The notes below the pieces were generated by a model. The model made no database searches and had not been told where the DNA came from. It worked only from the letters and a program-made list of their open reading frames with translations. A stretch of DNA of 25,730 nucleotides from Deltaproteobacteria bacterium (GTDB lineage: Bacteria; UBA10199; SPLOWO2-01-44-7). Positions 7,647-16,420 of this stretch are shown here, in pieces. The position numbers and the translations under genes were made by a program. The stretch lies in the NCBI GenBank assembly GCA_030688705.1, contig JAUYJH010000024.1:1-25730 (forward strand), given 5' to 3'. How positions within the stretch are numbered: the stretch's first letter is position 1; the number at the start of each line of letters is the position of its first letter.

Positions 7647-7705
7647 TATGCTTGTACGATCGGAAAACCCGAGCGTACGAGAGTCCGAGCGTACCATCGT
7701 ACGAA
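7634..7705. repeat. GTACG-rich interleaved inverted repeat at the dapB-dapL junction
   Basis: The exact 10-bp arms ctcgtacgct (7635-7644) and agcgtacgag (7672-7681) are separated by 27 bp. A second interleaved pair, gtacgat (7654-7660) and atcgtac (7697-7703), overlaps them. The word gtac occurs five times in about 70 bp. The segment spans the dapB stop codon and the whole spacer before dapL, and no Shine-Dalgarno precedes dapL. Confidence 0.6.
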
Positions 7706-7710
7706 CAACA

Positions 7711-8868
7711 ATGATTTATTCAAAGCGGATCCAAAATTTACCCCCCTACCCCTTTGCGGAACTCGACCGGAAAAAACAGGAGTTCAAGGCGAAGGGTAAA
7801 AATCTGATCGACTTGAGCATCGGCGATCCCGACCTTCCCACGCCCGAACCGATTGTCCAATGCCTGCAAGAAGCGGCGGCCAAGGGAGCAAATCACCGCT
7901 ACCCCCCTTATGCCGGAACCACCAAACTGCGGGAGGCGGTCACCCGCTGGTATCTGCGCCGCTTCGGCGTTCGGCTCGATCCTTTCAGCGAGGTGCTGAT
8001 ATTGATCGGCTCCAAAGAGGGCATCGCGAACATCCATTATGCCTTTGTCGATCCGGGGGATATTGTTCTGGTGCCGACGCCCGGCTACCCCGTCTATCCC
8101 GTCGCGACAAAATTCGCGGGGGGGATCCCCTATCTGATGCCGCTCCACAAGACAAACGATTTTCTCCCCGATTTGGGGATCCTTCCCGACAACATCGCCC
8201 AAAAGGCAAAGATCATGCACCTGAATTACCCCAACAACCCGACCGCCACGGCGGCCCCGCAAACTTTTTTTGACGGCATTGTCCAATATGCCAAGCAGCA
8301 TTCCATCATCGTCTGCCACGATGCCCCTTACACCGAAATTTATTACGATGGCCACAGGCCGCATAGTTTTCTGGAATCCAAGGGGGCCAAAGAGGTGGGA
8401 ATTGAATTTCATTCCCTTTCCAAAACTTTCAACATGACCGGCTGGCGCTTGGGATTTGCGGTTGGAAACGCCGATATTATCAAGGGGCTCTCGCAAATCA
8501 AAATGAACGTCGATTCGGGCCAGTTCGGCGCCGTTCAGGAGGCGGGCATTTTGGCCCTCGACCATGAAGAAAAGCTGACCCCCGCCATCCGCCATGTCTA
8601 TCAGGAGCGCCGCGATGTTTTTATCGAGGCCATGAAAAAAACGGGCTTTAAAATCACCCCGCCCAAGGCGACTTTTTATCTTTGGGCTGAAGTGCCGCCG
8701 GGACAAACCTCGGCAAGCTGTGCCAATCATCTTTTGGAAGAGGCGGGGGTGGTCGTCACTCCCGGAACGGCATTCGGCGAAGCCGGTGAAGGGTTTATCC
8801 GCATCGCCCTGACGGCGCCGAAAGAAAAACTGGAAGAAGCGGCGGAGCGTTTAGTGTCATTGCTATGA
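7711..8868 (+). CDS. dapL: LL-diaminopimelate aminotransferase
   Basis: This is a fold-type I PLP aminotransferase of 385 residues. In this operon it most likely converts tetrahydrodipicolinate directly to LL-diaminopimelate, by-passing the acylated DapD/DapC/DapE steps. Visible features are LIDLSIGDPDLPTP (about 33-46), YPPYAGTTKLREAV, the cofactor-binding LNYPNNPTA (about 171-179), DAPYTEIYYD, the PLP lysine in HSLSKTFNMTGWRLGF (Lys238) and a C-terminal FIRIALT arginine for the substrate carboxylate. ATG at 7711 gives the family start; the upstream in-frame region is the GTACG repeat. Its position between dapB and folK, with dapF upstream, supports DapL over a generic aspartate aminotransferase. 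It overlaps folK by 4 bp. Confidence 0.88.
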   Translation: MIYSKRIQNLPPYPFAELDRKKQEFKAKGKNLIDLSIGDPDLPTPEPIVQCLQEAAAKGANHRYPPYAGTTKLREAVTRWYLRRFGVRLDPFSEVLILIGSKEGIANIHYAFVDPGDIVLVPTPGYPVYPVATKFAGGIPYLMPLHKTNDFLPDLGILPDNIAQKAKIMHLNYPNNPTATAAPQTFFDGIVQYAKQHSIIVCHDAPYTEIYYDGHRPHSFLESKGAKEVGIEFHSLSKTFNMTGWRLGFAVGNADIIKGLSQIKMNVDSGQFGAVQEAGILALDHEEKLTPAIRHVYQERRDVFIEAMKKTGFKITPPKATFYLWAEVPPGQTSASCANHLLEEAGVVVTPGTAFGEAGEGFIRIALTAPKEKLEEAAERLVSLL

Positions 8869-9338
8869 TTACCGTTTTCATCGGCCTCGGGTCCAATCTG
8901 GAAGACAAGATCAAGAATTGCGAACGGGCTGTCTATTTTCTGGAGGAACATCCCGATATTACCATCGTCAAGATTTCCAAATGGTACAAATCCCGGGCCA
9001 TGACACTCTCGGGAGAAACCCACCCCGATTTCATCAACGGGGCCCTACAGGCAGAAACACCCCTCTCCCCGCTGGAGCTGGTCCATTATTGCAAAAGCGT
9101 TGAATACGAGCTGGGGCGGAAGCCTGCCGCCAAAAAATGGCAGCCGCGCATTATCGATATCGATCTTCTATTTTACGGCGACACAGTCATCAAGACAAAC
9201 ACCGTCACCATCCCCCACCCTTCTCTTCATGAGCGGATTTTTGTTTTAAAACCCTTGCACGAGCTGATGCCGCAATGGGTCCATCCCGTTTTGAACAAAA
9301 CGGTGGAACAATTATTTCAAACTGTGCTAGGAGCGTAG
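8865..9338 (+). CDS. folK: 2-amino-4-hydroxy-6-hydroxymethyldihydropteridine pyrophosphokinase
   Basis: HPPK transfers pyrophosphate from ATP to 6-hydroxymethyl-dihydropterin in folate synthesis. The 157-residue protein has ITVFIGLGSNLEDK at the N-terminus, the central ETHPDFINGALQAET and ELGRKPAAKKWQPRIIDIDLLFYGD, which contains the magnesium-binding aspartates of the DIDLL motif, and then IPHPSLHERIFVLKPL. Length is normal. It starts within the dapL stop (ATGA overlap), so translation is probably coupled. Confidence 0.95.
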   Translation: MITVFIGLGSNLEDKIKNCERAVYFLEEHPDITIVKISKWYKSRAMTLSGETHPDFINGALQAETPLSPLELVHYCKSVEYELGRKPAAKKWQPRIIDIDLLFYGDTVIKTNTVTIPHPSLHERIFVLKPLHELMPQWVHPVLNKTVEQLFQTVLGA

Positions 9339-9339
9339 G

Positions 9340-10368
9340 GTGCTTATCGCATTAATCGTCATTCTGGTTTTGGTGCTGGTTCTTCCGTTCGCTTTCAAAA
9401 AAGTGGAACATAATCTGGAGATATTCCTGTTTATCATGGGAATGGCCGCCGCCTTTTTTGCCAGCCGGATCAGCGGACATCTGGTGGCGGAGGCCTTAAG
9501 AGAACCGCTCCCCATCACGGGGGCCGTTTTGGGTTTTGGGCTCCTCTTCAAATGGACAAGATCCGCAATGGACCGGATCATCCGAGCCGTTCTCAAACGG
9601 ATACCCGTTCCACTTTTTATTTTTCTCCTCATCCTTTGGCTGGGGCTGACCGCCAGCATTGTCACGGCAATCATAGCCGCGCTGGTTCTGGTGGAGGTCA
9701 TCAGCATGCTCAATCTCGACAAAGAGCACGAGCTGGAATTGGTCGTATTGGCCTGTTACGCCATCGGTATCGGCGCCGTGCTGACCCCTTTGGGGGAACC
9801 ATTGTCGACCATCGCCATTGCCAAACTGAAAAGCTGGCCCGATGTCGATTTTTGGTATCTTTTGAGGCTGCTCGGCTGGGAAGTTCTCGGTTCCGTTATG
9901 GTATTGGCCCTGCTCTCGTTTTTGATCCACGGCAGACACTCCACCAAAGGATTGGGGGTCCACAAAAAAAAGAGGGACGAGCCGTATCGTGAAATTTTTT
10001 TGAGGACCGGCAAGGTTTATCTGTTCGTCATGGCGCTGGTTTTTTTGGGGGAGGGCTTCAAACCCCTGATAGACACCTATGTCATCCATCTTTCCGCGGA
10101 TATTCTCTACTGGATTAACATTTCCTCGGCTGTCTTGGACAATGCCACACTGACGGCGGCCGAGATCAGCCCCTCCATGACCCCTCTGCAGGTTAAAAAA
10201 CTGCTGATGGGGCTGTTGCTCTCGGGTGGCATGCTGATCCCCGGTAACATTCCCAACATCATCTCCGCGTCCAAACTGAAAATCACCATGAAAGAATGGG
10301 CCCGCTTCGGACTGCCGCTTGGGCTGATCTTCATGGTCGCCTTCTTTTTTATTTTGAAGATGGAGTAA
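9340..10368 (+). CDS. DUF1646 family predicted cation transporter (multi-pass membrane protein)
   Basis: The polytopic membrane protein of about 342 residues has many hydrophobic segments, starting at the N-terminus (LIALIVILVLVLVLPFAF). The C-terminal half contains GEGFKPLIDTYV, ISSAVLDNATLTAAEISPSM and LLSGGMLIPGNIPNIISASK. These resemble the ion-transporter (ArsB/NhaD-like) architecture and the DUF1646 predicted cation transporter family; the transported ion is not known. It starts with GTG at 9340, with aggag at 9329-9333 in good position, 1 bp after the folK stop. It is the last gene of the dap operon. Its 3' end overlaps the convergent ybdK-like gene by 20 bp. Confidence 0.75.
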   Translation: MLIALIVILVLVLVLPFAFKKVEHNLEIFLFIMGMAAAFFASRISGHLVAEALREPLPITGAVLGFGLLFKWTRSAMDRIIRAVLKRIPVPLFIFLLILWLGLTASIVTAIIAALVLVEVISMLNLDKEHELELVVLACYAIGIGAVLTPLGEPLSTIAIAKLKSWPDVDFWYLLRLLGWEVLGSVMVLALLSFLIHGRHSTKGLGVHKKKRDEPYREIFLRTGKVYLFVMALVFLGEGFKPLIDTYVIHLSADILYWINISSAVLDNATLTAAEISPSMTPLQVKKLLMGLLLSGGMLIPGNIPNIISASKLKITMKEWARFGLPLGLIFMVAFFFILKME

Positions 10369-11497
10369 GAAAACTTTCACCCAACTCCTGAATCAGCTCA
10401 TCGACCACGGGGGCAAAAGAGCGGCTTTCCGCGTAGGTCTTTCTTTGACGGGCGGCGCTGTTTCCCTTCTTCAGGATATCGAAAACGAATGAGAGCTCTT
10501 TTTCGCATCGCAGGGATTGCGCCACCGGCCTCAATATTTCCACCAGCTTTTCAATTTCTTCCCGGATCGGACGTTTTTCGCTCCCTTCCTGAACGAAAAT
10601 TTGCCCCTCCAGGCCGTAACGGGCCGCCTGCCATTTATTTTCAGGGGCCAGCCAATAACGTTGCATATGCACCTGGCGGGGACGGGTCCCTTTTTCATAT
10701 TGGCTGTCGAGCCAAACCACAAGACACTGGATGAGCGCCACAAGCCCCAAGGTTTCTTGCAACGTGGGCAGTCCGTCGCACACGCGGACTTCGATGGTGC
10801 CAAAATCAAAATGGGGCCGGATATCCCAATAGATATCCTTGATCGATTCGATGCCCCCACCCGCCTTCAACGTTTCAAAACATTTTTGAAATTCGTTCCA
10901 GTCGACAAAAAAGTAGGGAAGCCCCCCCGTGGGCAAAGATTCCAAAACAGCCACCCGTGAAGAAGCGAGCCCCGTATCGCGCCCGCTCCAAAAAGGGGAG
11001 CTGGCGGACAAGGCCAGCAGATGGGGAATATAGCGGATCAACCCGTTGATGACATGAATGGCCCTTTCCCCGTTGGGCATGCCGACATGGACATGCAGAC
11101 CAAAAATCGTCAGGCGCCGGGCCAGCCACTGGAATTTGTCGAGTATTTTCTGGTAGCGTTCCGTCGGAAAAATCGCTTTTTCCCACCATGCCTGAAAGGG
11201 ATGACTTCCGGAAACGGCCAATGCCACGTCATTCTCCGACGCAATCGCATGCAGAATCTGAATCTGCTTTTTCAGGCTTTCCCGAACATCCGAGACCGTT
11301 TCGCAAATGTCGGTGTTCACCTCCACCATCACCTGCGTCAGCTCCGCCTTGATGTGCGCCCCCGAATGCCGCCGATCGGCCTCCCGCAAAATTTCTATGG
11401 CCTTCGGCTGCAGATCCCTCGACGTCTTGTCGATGAGCTGCACCTCCACTTCCACGCCCAGCGTCGGTTTCGGATTGGATTTGAACAAAAGCGCCAT
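10349..11497 (-). CDS. ybdK: YbdK-type carboxylate-amine ligase (glutamate-cysteine ligase GCS2 family)
   Basis: The 382-residue cytoplasmic protein belongs to the GCS2 family, whose members ligate a glutamate carboxylate to an amine with ATP; weak gamma-glutamylcysteine synthetase activity is known for the E. coli member. Features are the N-terminal TLGVEVEVQLID (metal/ATP-binding glutamates), KAELTQVMVEVNT, GLHVHVGMPNGERAI (metal-binding His pair), SRVAVLESLPTGGLPYFF and DFGTIEVRVCDGLPT. I chose ATG at 11497 because the extension to a TTG at 11533 lacks a ribosome site and would overlap the upstream gene. It follows the trehalose synthase gene by 32 bp and is probably in its operon. The true substrate cannot be read from the sequence. 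Confidence 0.85.
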   Translation of the reverse strand: MALLFKSNPKPTLGVEVEVQLIDKTSRDLQPKAIEILREADRRHSGAHIKAELTQVMVEVNTDICETVSDVRESLKKQIQILHAIASENDVALAVSGSHPFQAWWEKAIFPTERYQKILDKFQWLARRLTIFGLHVHVGMPNGERAIHVINGLIRYIPHLLALSASSPFWSGRDTGLASSRVAVLESLPTGGLPYFFVDWNEFQKCFETLKAGGGIESIKDIYWDIRPHFDFGTIEVRVCDGLPTLQETLGLVALIQCLVVWLDSQYEKGTRPRQVHMQRYWLAPENKWQAARYGLEGQIFVQEGSEKRPIREEIEKLVEILRPVAQSLRCEKELSFVFDILKKGNSAARQRKTYAESRSFAPVVDELIQELGESFLTPSSK

Positions 11498-11529
11498 GAC
11501 AAAAAGGCTGTCACAGACAAAAGGCAAGA

Positions 11530-13746
11530 TCAAGAAGAGACTGGCAAAGACCCAAGCTGATTGAGAATCGATATCACCTCGGTATGGTCCTTTAAATTAT
11601 ATTTCGCGTGAGAGTCGACCATGCCGACGCGCACGGTGTAAACCGATTCGGGCAAAGCGCGAAAAAGATCTTCGTCGGTCGTGTCATCGCCGATGGCCAG
11701 GGAAAAATCGGGCGAAAACCGCGAGTAAAAATGAATGCCCGCGGTCCCTTTATTGACGCCGCCGCTCCGGATTTCAACAACCCGGTTCCCCTGAAAAATA
11801 TTCAGATCGATATTGGCGGTATAGGCGGTCAGATCATCCACCAACTCCTTGGCGCGCAGAGAACTCAATTCCGGATCGGCCCCCCGATAATGCCATGTGA
11901 CCGAAAAATCTTTTTCTTCCACAAGGGAACCGGGGACCCTGTCGCAATAGACATCCAGCAGAGGGAGCAGCTTTTCTTTCCAATCGTTGAGCAGGGGTTT
12001 GATGAGAGCCCAACCCTCCCCCTTTTCCCGCATCCAGATGCCGTGTTCGGCAACCAGATGGATCGGCAAATCTCCAAACCAACCGTGCAAAGTTGTTTTG
12101 TCCCTTCCGCTGATCAAGACGACATGATTTTGCGGCAACGCGCAAAGCGTTTTCAGCGTCTCCAAAAGATTTTTCGGGGGGACGGCCGCGCGGGGATCTT
12201 TTGAAAACGGGACCAGCGTGCCGTCATAATCGAGAAAAATAAGCCGATTGCCGCTTTGCCCGAAATCACGCATCATTTTTTCCAAAGCCGACGACGACAG
12301 CAAACGGGCCCCCATCTTTTTCTGTTTCGTTTTCATTCCCGCCGTATCGTTTAAAAAATGCCCGGCCCAGCGCGCCACGGTGCATCGCTGCAGGCGTTTT
12401 TGCATCACGCTATTTCTCCTTTTTTGTTCTTCCGGCGGCATGGCAAGCGCCTCCGACAGCGCGTCGGCGATTTCTTCGCGGTCATTCGGGTTGATGAGAA
12501 CGGCCTCGCCCAGCTCTTTGGCGGCCCCCGCCATTTCGCTTAAAACCAGCACCCCGCCGTTGTCCGCGCGCGAGGCAAGATATTCCTTGGCGATCAGGTT
12601 CATGCCGTCGCGCAACGGGGTCACCAGGCAGACATCGCTGATATTGTACAGGGCGGCAAGGGACCCAAAAGACAAATGCCGGTACTGATACACCACGGGG
12701 CTCCAGCCGACCTTCCCCCATTTTCCGTTGATGCGGCCGACCGCCTCGTCAATCTGGCGTTTCATCTGCTGGTATTGATCCACACCGATGCGGGAGGAAA
12801 CCACCACCAAAAGCAAAACGGCTTTGCCCGCCCACTCGGGATATTTTTCGAGAAAAATCTCGTAGCCTCGCAGGCGGTTCAAGACCCCTTTGGTGTAATC
12901 CAGGCGGTCCACCGAAAGAATCACTTTCAGATTATTCAGGTTTTTTTTAAGTTTGCCGGTCTCGGCCCGAACCGCCGCGTCTTTCGCGGCGCCGGAAAAC
13001 AGATCATAGTCGATCCCCATCGGGTAGGCGTCGGCCTTGACCAGCCTCCCGCCGGAGACGATTTCCCCCATGTTGTGGTCCTGCCCCAAAATGCGATGGA
13101 CGCAGGTCAGAAAATAACGGGTGTAGTCGTGCGTGTGAAAGCCGATCAAATCGGCCCCCAGCATCCCCTCCAAAATATCGGAACGCCATTTCATCGGCAT
13201 CATGCGAAAAATTTCGAACGACGGAAAAGGGATATGGAGAAAAAAACCGATCGGATTTGAAATGCCCTTTTCACGGAGCAGTCTGGGCAGAAGCATCAAA
13301 TGATAATCATGCACCCAGACGACATCATCCGGCTGGAGGACCTCCATCACCGCATCGCAAAAAATGCGGTTCACATTCTGATATTGGGCCCAATAATCCT
13401 TCTCATAGGCGGCGTAAGTGGAAAAATAATGAAAAAGGGGCCAAATCGTCTTGTTGCAAAAACCGTGATAGAACTTGTCCATCTCTTTTTCCGAAAGAAA
13501 AACCGGAAAAGCCCGGCATTCCGCCAGAAGCCTTGATTTCAGTCCCGCCTTTTTTTTCTCCGCCACGGAAATTCCGGGCCAGCCGATCCACAAGCACTCC
13601 GTAAAGGAGCCTTCTTTTTTTCCAAGCGTTTCCAGCCACGATTGCAGGCCGGAAACCAGCCCCCCCATGCTTTGCTGGAAACGAATGCCCTCTTCTTTTT
13701 CCACGACGGTGACCGGAAGCCGGTTGGAGACGATCAATAAACGCAT
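11530..13746 (-). CDS. otsA-otsB: Fused trehalose-6-phosphate synthase / trehalose-6-phosphatase
   Basis: This bifunctional 738-residue enzyme makes trehalose from UDP-glucose and glucose-6-phosphate and then dephosphorylates it. The GT20 synthase domain (about 1-465) has SNRLPVTV, GGLVSGL (28-34), VWVHDYHL (143-150), RLDYTKG (281-287) and LRDGMNL (378-384). The C-terminal HAD phosphatase (about 500-738) has FLDYDGTLVPF with nucleophile Asp506, SGRDKTTL and IGDDTTDEDLF. All catalytic motifs are present in both halves. ATG at 13746 gives the family start MRLLIVSNRL; upstream in-frame codons are unlike the family. The start overlaps, in the CATG palindrome, an ATG on the other strand belonging to the GH15 5' region. 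It probably forms an operon with the ybdK-like gene. Confidence 0.95.
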   Translation of the reverse strand: MRLLIVSNRLPVTVVEKEEGIRFQQSMGGLVSGLQSWLETLGKKEGSFTECLWIGWPGISVAEKKKAGLKSRLLAECRAFPVFLSEKEMDKFYHGFCNKTIWPLFHYFSTYAAYEKDYWAQYQNVNRIFCDAVMEVLQPDDVVWVHDYHLMLLPRLLREKGISNPIGFFLHIPFPSFEIFRMMPMKWRSDILEGMLGADLIGFHTHDYTRYFLTCVHRILGQDHNMGEIVSGGRLVKADAYPMGIDYDLFSGAAKDAAVRAETGKLKKNLNNLKVILSVDRLDYTKGVLNRLRGYEIFLEKYPEWAGKAVLLLVVVSSRIGVDQYQQMKRQIDEAVGRINGKWGKVGWSPVVYQYRHLSFGSLAALYNISDVCLVTPLRDGMNLIAKEYLASRADNGGVLVLSEMAGAAKELGEAVLINPNDREEIADALSEALAMPPEEQKRRNSVMQKRLQRCTVARWAGHFLNDTAGMKTKQKKMGARLLSSSALEKMMRDFGQSGNRLIFLDYDGTLVPFSKDPRAAVPPKNLLETLKTLCALPQNHVVLISGRDKTTLHGWFGDLPIHLVAEHGIWMREKGEGWALIKPLLNDWKEKLLPLLDVYCDRVPGSLVEEKDFSVTWHYRGADPELSSLRAKELVDDLTAYTANIDLNIFQGNRVVEIRSGGVNKGTAGIHFYSRFSPDFSLAIGDDTTDEDLFRALPESVYTVRVGMVDSHAKYNLKDHTEVISILNQLGSLPVSS

Positions 13747-13810
13747 GAAAAAGGTTAAAATACACTTCCCTGAATTTGACAACCCCCTATTTTTTAGGCA
13801 CACCTCTAGG

Positions 13811-15577
13811 ATGCGCTACGGCATCATCGGCAATTGCAAAACAGCCGCCCTCGTTCATGAGTCGGGTTCGATCGACTGGCTCTGTTTTCCCAAATTCGAC
13901 AGCCCGTCCGTTTTCGCGGCTTTGCTCGACCCCGATGGAGGGCATTTTGCGATACATCCGACAACGCCCGGATCCATCCACCAGACCTATCTCCCCGGCA
14001 CGAATATTCTGCAGACCGAATTTGACGACGGTCAAAACGCCTTTTGCCTGATCGATTTCATGCCCCGCTATCGTGAGGGCGACGCCTACAAAAAGCCGCT
14101 CGAAATTGTCCGCCTGCTGAAGCCCCTGCGCGGGAATCCCTCCGTCCGCGTCTCCTTTGAACCACGCATGAACTATGCACGGGGAGAAACCGCAATCAAA
14201 CTCCGCAAAGGCCTGATTACCGCCTCTTCAGAGTTGGAAAGCCTTTATCTTTATTCGTGTCTCGACATGAATAAAATTGTCTCCAAAGAACCGATCCCCC
14301 TTCAAAAAGAGGTTTTTTTGCTCCTTTCCTATCATGAAAAGCTCTCCGATCCGACATGGAGCTATGCCAATGATCTGTTCCAAAAAACAAAATCGTATTG
14401 GGAAACATGGGCCTCCCACTGCCACCTCCCCCCGCTCTATCCGGAAGCGGTGTTGCGATCGGCTCTTGCCCTTAAACTGCTCACCTATGAAGACTCGGGG
14501 GCCATTTTGGCCGCCGCGACCACCTCACTGCCGGAAATCATCGGGGAACAACGCAATTGGGACTATCGTTATTGCTGGCTCCGGGATGCCTCGCTGATGC
14601 TCGAAGCCTTAAAAAGCATCGGCCATTTTGAAGAAGCCAGGGGCTTTATCCATTTTTTGCTCAAAATTTTTGAAAACAGACGGACCAAGATTCAAATTGT
14701 TTACGGCATCGGCGGCAGAACCAGCCTTGAAGAGACCCTTTTGCCGCACCTGAAAGGTTATAAAAACTCGGGGCCCGTCCGCATCGGCAACGCGGCCTGC
14801 CAGATGCAGCAAAATGACATATTTGGGGAGGTGTTGAACACCATTTATCTTTATTATTTTCACTATCAGATCGAACCGATGCCCGAAGAGGTCTGGTCGA
14901 TGGTCAAATTTCTCGTGAACACCTCCGCAAAAGAGTGGAGAACGCCGGACGCGGGCATCTGGGAATTCCGGCACCGCAAGGAACATTTCACCTTTTCAAA
15001 GGTGCTGGCGTGGGTGGCCCTGGACCGCGGCATCCAGATCGCGAAAAAAACAGGCAAACACTACGCCGTGGAAAACTGGACGCCGATTGCCAGAGAGATT
15101 CACGCGGATATTGTTGCAAAGGGGTGGGTGAAAAGCATTCATGCCTATTCACAAATTTACGGTTCCAAAAATCTCGATGCCAGCCTTTTGATGATGCACC
15201 GTTACGGATTTATCAAAGCAACCGACCCGCGTTGGATCGCCACGGTCAACCGGTGCCAGGAGATGCTGGTCCAAAACGGATTTGTTTTTCGCTACACCAA
15301 CCCCGATGATTTCGGCAAACCGAAGAGCGCCTTCATTGTGGCCGGTTTGTGGCTGGCCAAGGCGCTGCTTTCCATCGGCAAAAGGGAAGAGGCAAGAGAA
15401 CTCTTTGACAAAACTCTTTCTCACGCGAACCATCTGGGGCTTTTTTCCGAAGATTTTGACGTGGACACCGGGGAACTTCTGGGAAATTTTCCGCAGGCCT
15501 ACTCCCACATGGCGATCATCAACACGGCCATGGCACTGAATCAGGAGGTTCCTCCCTCGCCCCCTCCTTTTAAATAA
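13811..15577 (+). CDS. Glycoside hydrolase family 15 protein (glucoamylase/trehalase-like)
   Basis: The protein of about 588 residues hydrolyses alpha-glucosidic bonds. GH15 includes glucoamylases and trehalases, and the divergent trehalose-synthesis gene favours trehalose or a related glucan as substrate. Features are the N-terminal beta-sandwich start MRYGIIGNCKTAALVHESGS and SIDWLCFPKFDSPSVFAALLD. The catalytic (alpha/alpha)6 domain has NWDYRYCWLRDASLML, the general acid in DAGIWEFR, and LFSEDFDVDTGELLGNFPQAYSH, which contains the second catalytic glutamate region. No signal peptide is seen, so it is probably cytoplasmic. An in-frame ATG at 13745 exists, but 13811 gives the conserved start. 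Only 64 bp separate it from otsA-otsB; its end overlaps mscS by 37 bp. Confidence 0.88.
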   Translation: MRYGIIGNCKTAALVHESGSIDWLCFPKFDSPSVFAALLDPDGGHFAIHPTTPGSIHQTYLPGTNILQTEFDDGQNAFCLIDFMPRYREGDAYKKPLEIVRLLKPLRGNPSVRVSFEPRMNYARGETAIKLRKGLITASSELESLYLYSCLDMNKIVSKEPIPLQKEVFLLLSYHEKLSDPTWSYANDLFQKTKSYWETWASHCHLPPLYPEAVLRSALALKLLTYEDSGAILAAATTSLPEIIGEQRNWDYRYCWLRDASLMLEALKSIGHFEEARGFIHFLLKIFENRRTKIQIVYGIGGRTSLEETLLPHLKGYKNSGPVRIGNAACQMQQNDIFGEVLNTIYLYYFHYQIEPMPEEVWSMVKFLVNTSAKEWRTPDAGIWEFRHRKEHFTFSKVLAWVALDRGIQIAKKTGKHYAVENWTPIAREIHADIVAKGWVKSIHAYSQIYGSKNLDASLLMMHRYGFIKATDPRWIATVNRCQEMLVQNGFVFRYTNPDDFGKPKSAFIVAGLWLAKALLSIGKREEARELFDKTLSHANHLGLFSEDFDVDTGELLGNFPQAYSHMAIINTAMALNQEVPPSPPPFK

Positions 15578-16368
15578 ACCGTGCGAATGGGGAAAGGGAT
15601 GTTGATCCCCTCTTTGGCATATCGCGCCTGCAATGCTTTGACGAATTCGTGTTTGATAATATATTGGTCGACAAATTCGGCGGCGCGCAAAATCACCGTA
15701 AAATGGATGCTGGAATCGCCGAAGGTATGGTAGCGGATGAAAGGTTCAAAACCGGAAACCCCCTTCGCGTATTCTTTTAAAACCTCTTTGGCCGTTTCAA
15801 CCGTAACCTGTTCGACTTTTTTCAGGTCGCTGTCATAGGCCACTCCGACTTGCATCAAGACGGCCATTTCCCGCTGGGGCTTGCAGTAATTTGTGATAAT
15901 GGAAGCGGCCAATTTGGTGTTGGGAATCACGATCATGTTGTTGGCCAAAGCCCGGACGGTCGTATTGCGCCAGGTGATGTCGTGTACGTATCCGGCCATG
16001 CCGTTGTCGAGCTGGATATAGTCCCCCACCCGAAGCTGTCTGGAAAGCAAAACCTGAAGCCCGGAGAAAAAATCGGTCAGCGTCGGCTGCAAACCCAAAG
16101 CCACCGCCAAACCGCCGACCCCCATGGCGGTCAAAATGGGAGCGATGGAGATACCGAGCGCCTGCAGAATCATCAGGAGGCCGATCAATAAGACAACCAG
16201 CTTGAGAAGATTGGAAAAAAGGGAGGTGGGCGGGAGAACATCGCGCCGCTTTTCGGTATAAATTTTCAGAAAACGGAGCGAAACTTTCAAAACAATGAAA
16301 GTAACGGCCAGAATCAGGCCGATCTGCAACAGGGTATCGACAGGGATGTTGTTAAATTTGGACAGCAT
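15541..16368 (-). CDS. mscS: Small-conductance mechanosensitive channel, MscS family
   Basis: This inner-membrane channel opens on hypo-osmotic shock to release solutes. The 275-residue protein has two N-terminal membrane segments (LLQIGLILAVTFIVLKVSL; LLKLVVLLIGLLMILQAL). The pore helix follows, with glycine/alanine packing (ILTAMGVGGLAVALGLQPTL), then the conserved DFFSGLQVLLSRQLRVGDYI, the beta domain VHDITWRNTTVRALANNMIVIPN and an alpha/beta domain ending FPIRTVYL. I chose ATG at 16368 over a TTG at 16377. Its 3' end overlaps the convergent GH15 gene. With trehalose synthesis and degradation next door, it fits an osmo-adaptation cluster. Confidence 0.93.
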   Translation of the reverse strand: MLSKFNNIPVDTLLQIGLILAVTFIVLKVSLRFLKIYTEKRRDVLPPTSLFSNLLKLVVLLIGLLMILQALGISIAPILTAMGVGGLAVALGLQPTLTDFFSGLQVLLSRQLRVGDYIQLDNGMAGYVHDITWRNTTVRALANNMIVIPNTKLAASIITNYCKPQREMAVLMQVGVAYDSDLKKVEQVTVETAKEVLKEYAKGVSGFEPFIRYHTFGDSSIHFTVILRAAEFVDQYIIKHEFVKALQARYAKEGINIPFPIRTVYLKGGGEGGTS

Positions 16369-16420
16369 AGTATCCAATTTTCACAGTGACAAGACAGAGT
16401 CAAGCATACTAAATAGAGGC

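Noticed and set aside
7738..8730. 330-codon minus-strand frame opposite dapL
   Set aside because: It is antisense to a complete aminotransferase with all PLP motifs. The open frame reflects GC-rich codon use.
9496..10380. 294-codon minus-strand frame opposite the DUF1646 gene
   Set aside because: Its composition is rich in Q, N, D, G and H, typical of a frame antisense to membrane helices. The plus-strand protein has family motifs and a good ribosome site.
13475..13810. N-terminal extension of the GH15 gene
   Set aside because: It is antisense to the otsA start region and unlike GH15 N-termini. The family start MRYGIIGN is at 13811.
16369..16420. Fluoride riboswitch or clear promoter upstream of crcB
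   Set aside because: The 52-bp gap is too short for the aptamer and lacks its consensus. TTCACA and CATACT are present, but 19 bp apart.
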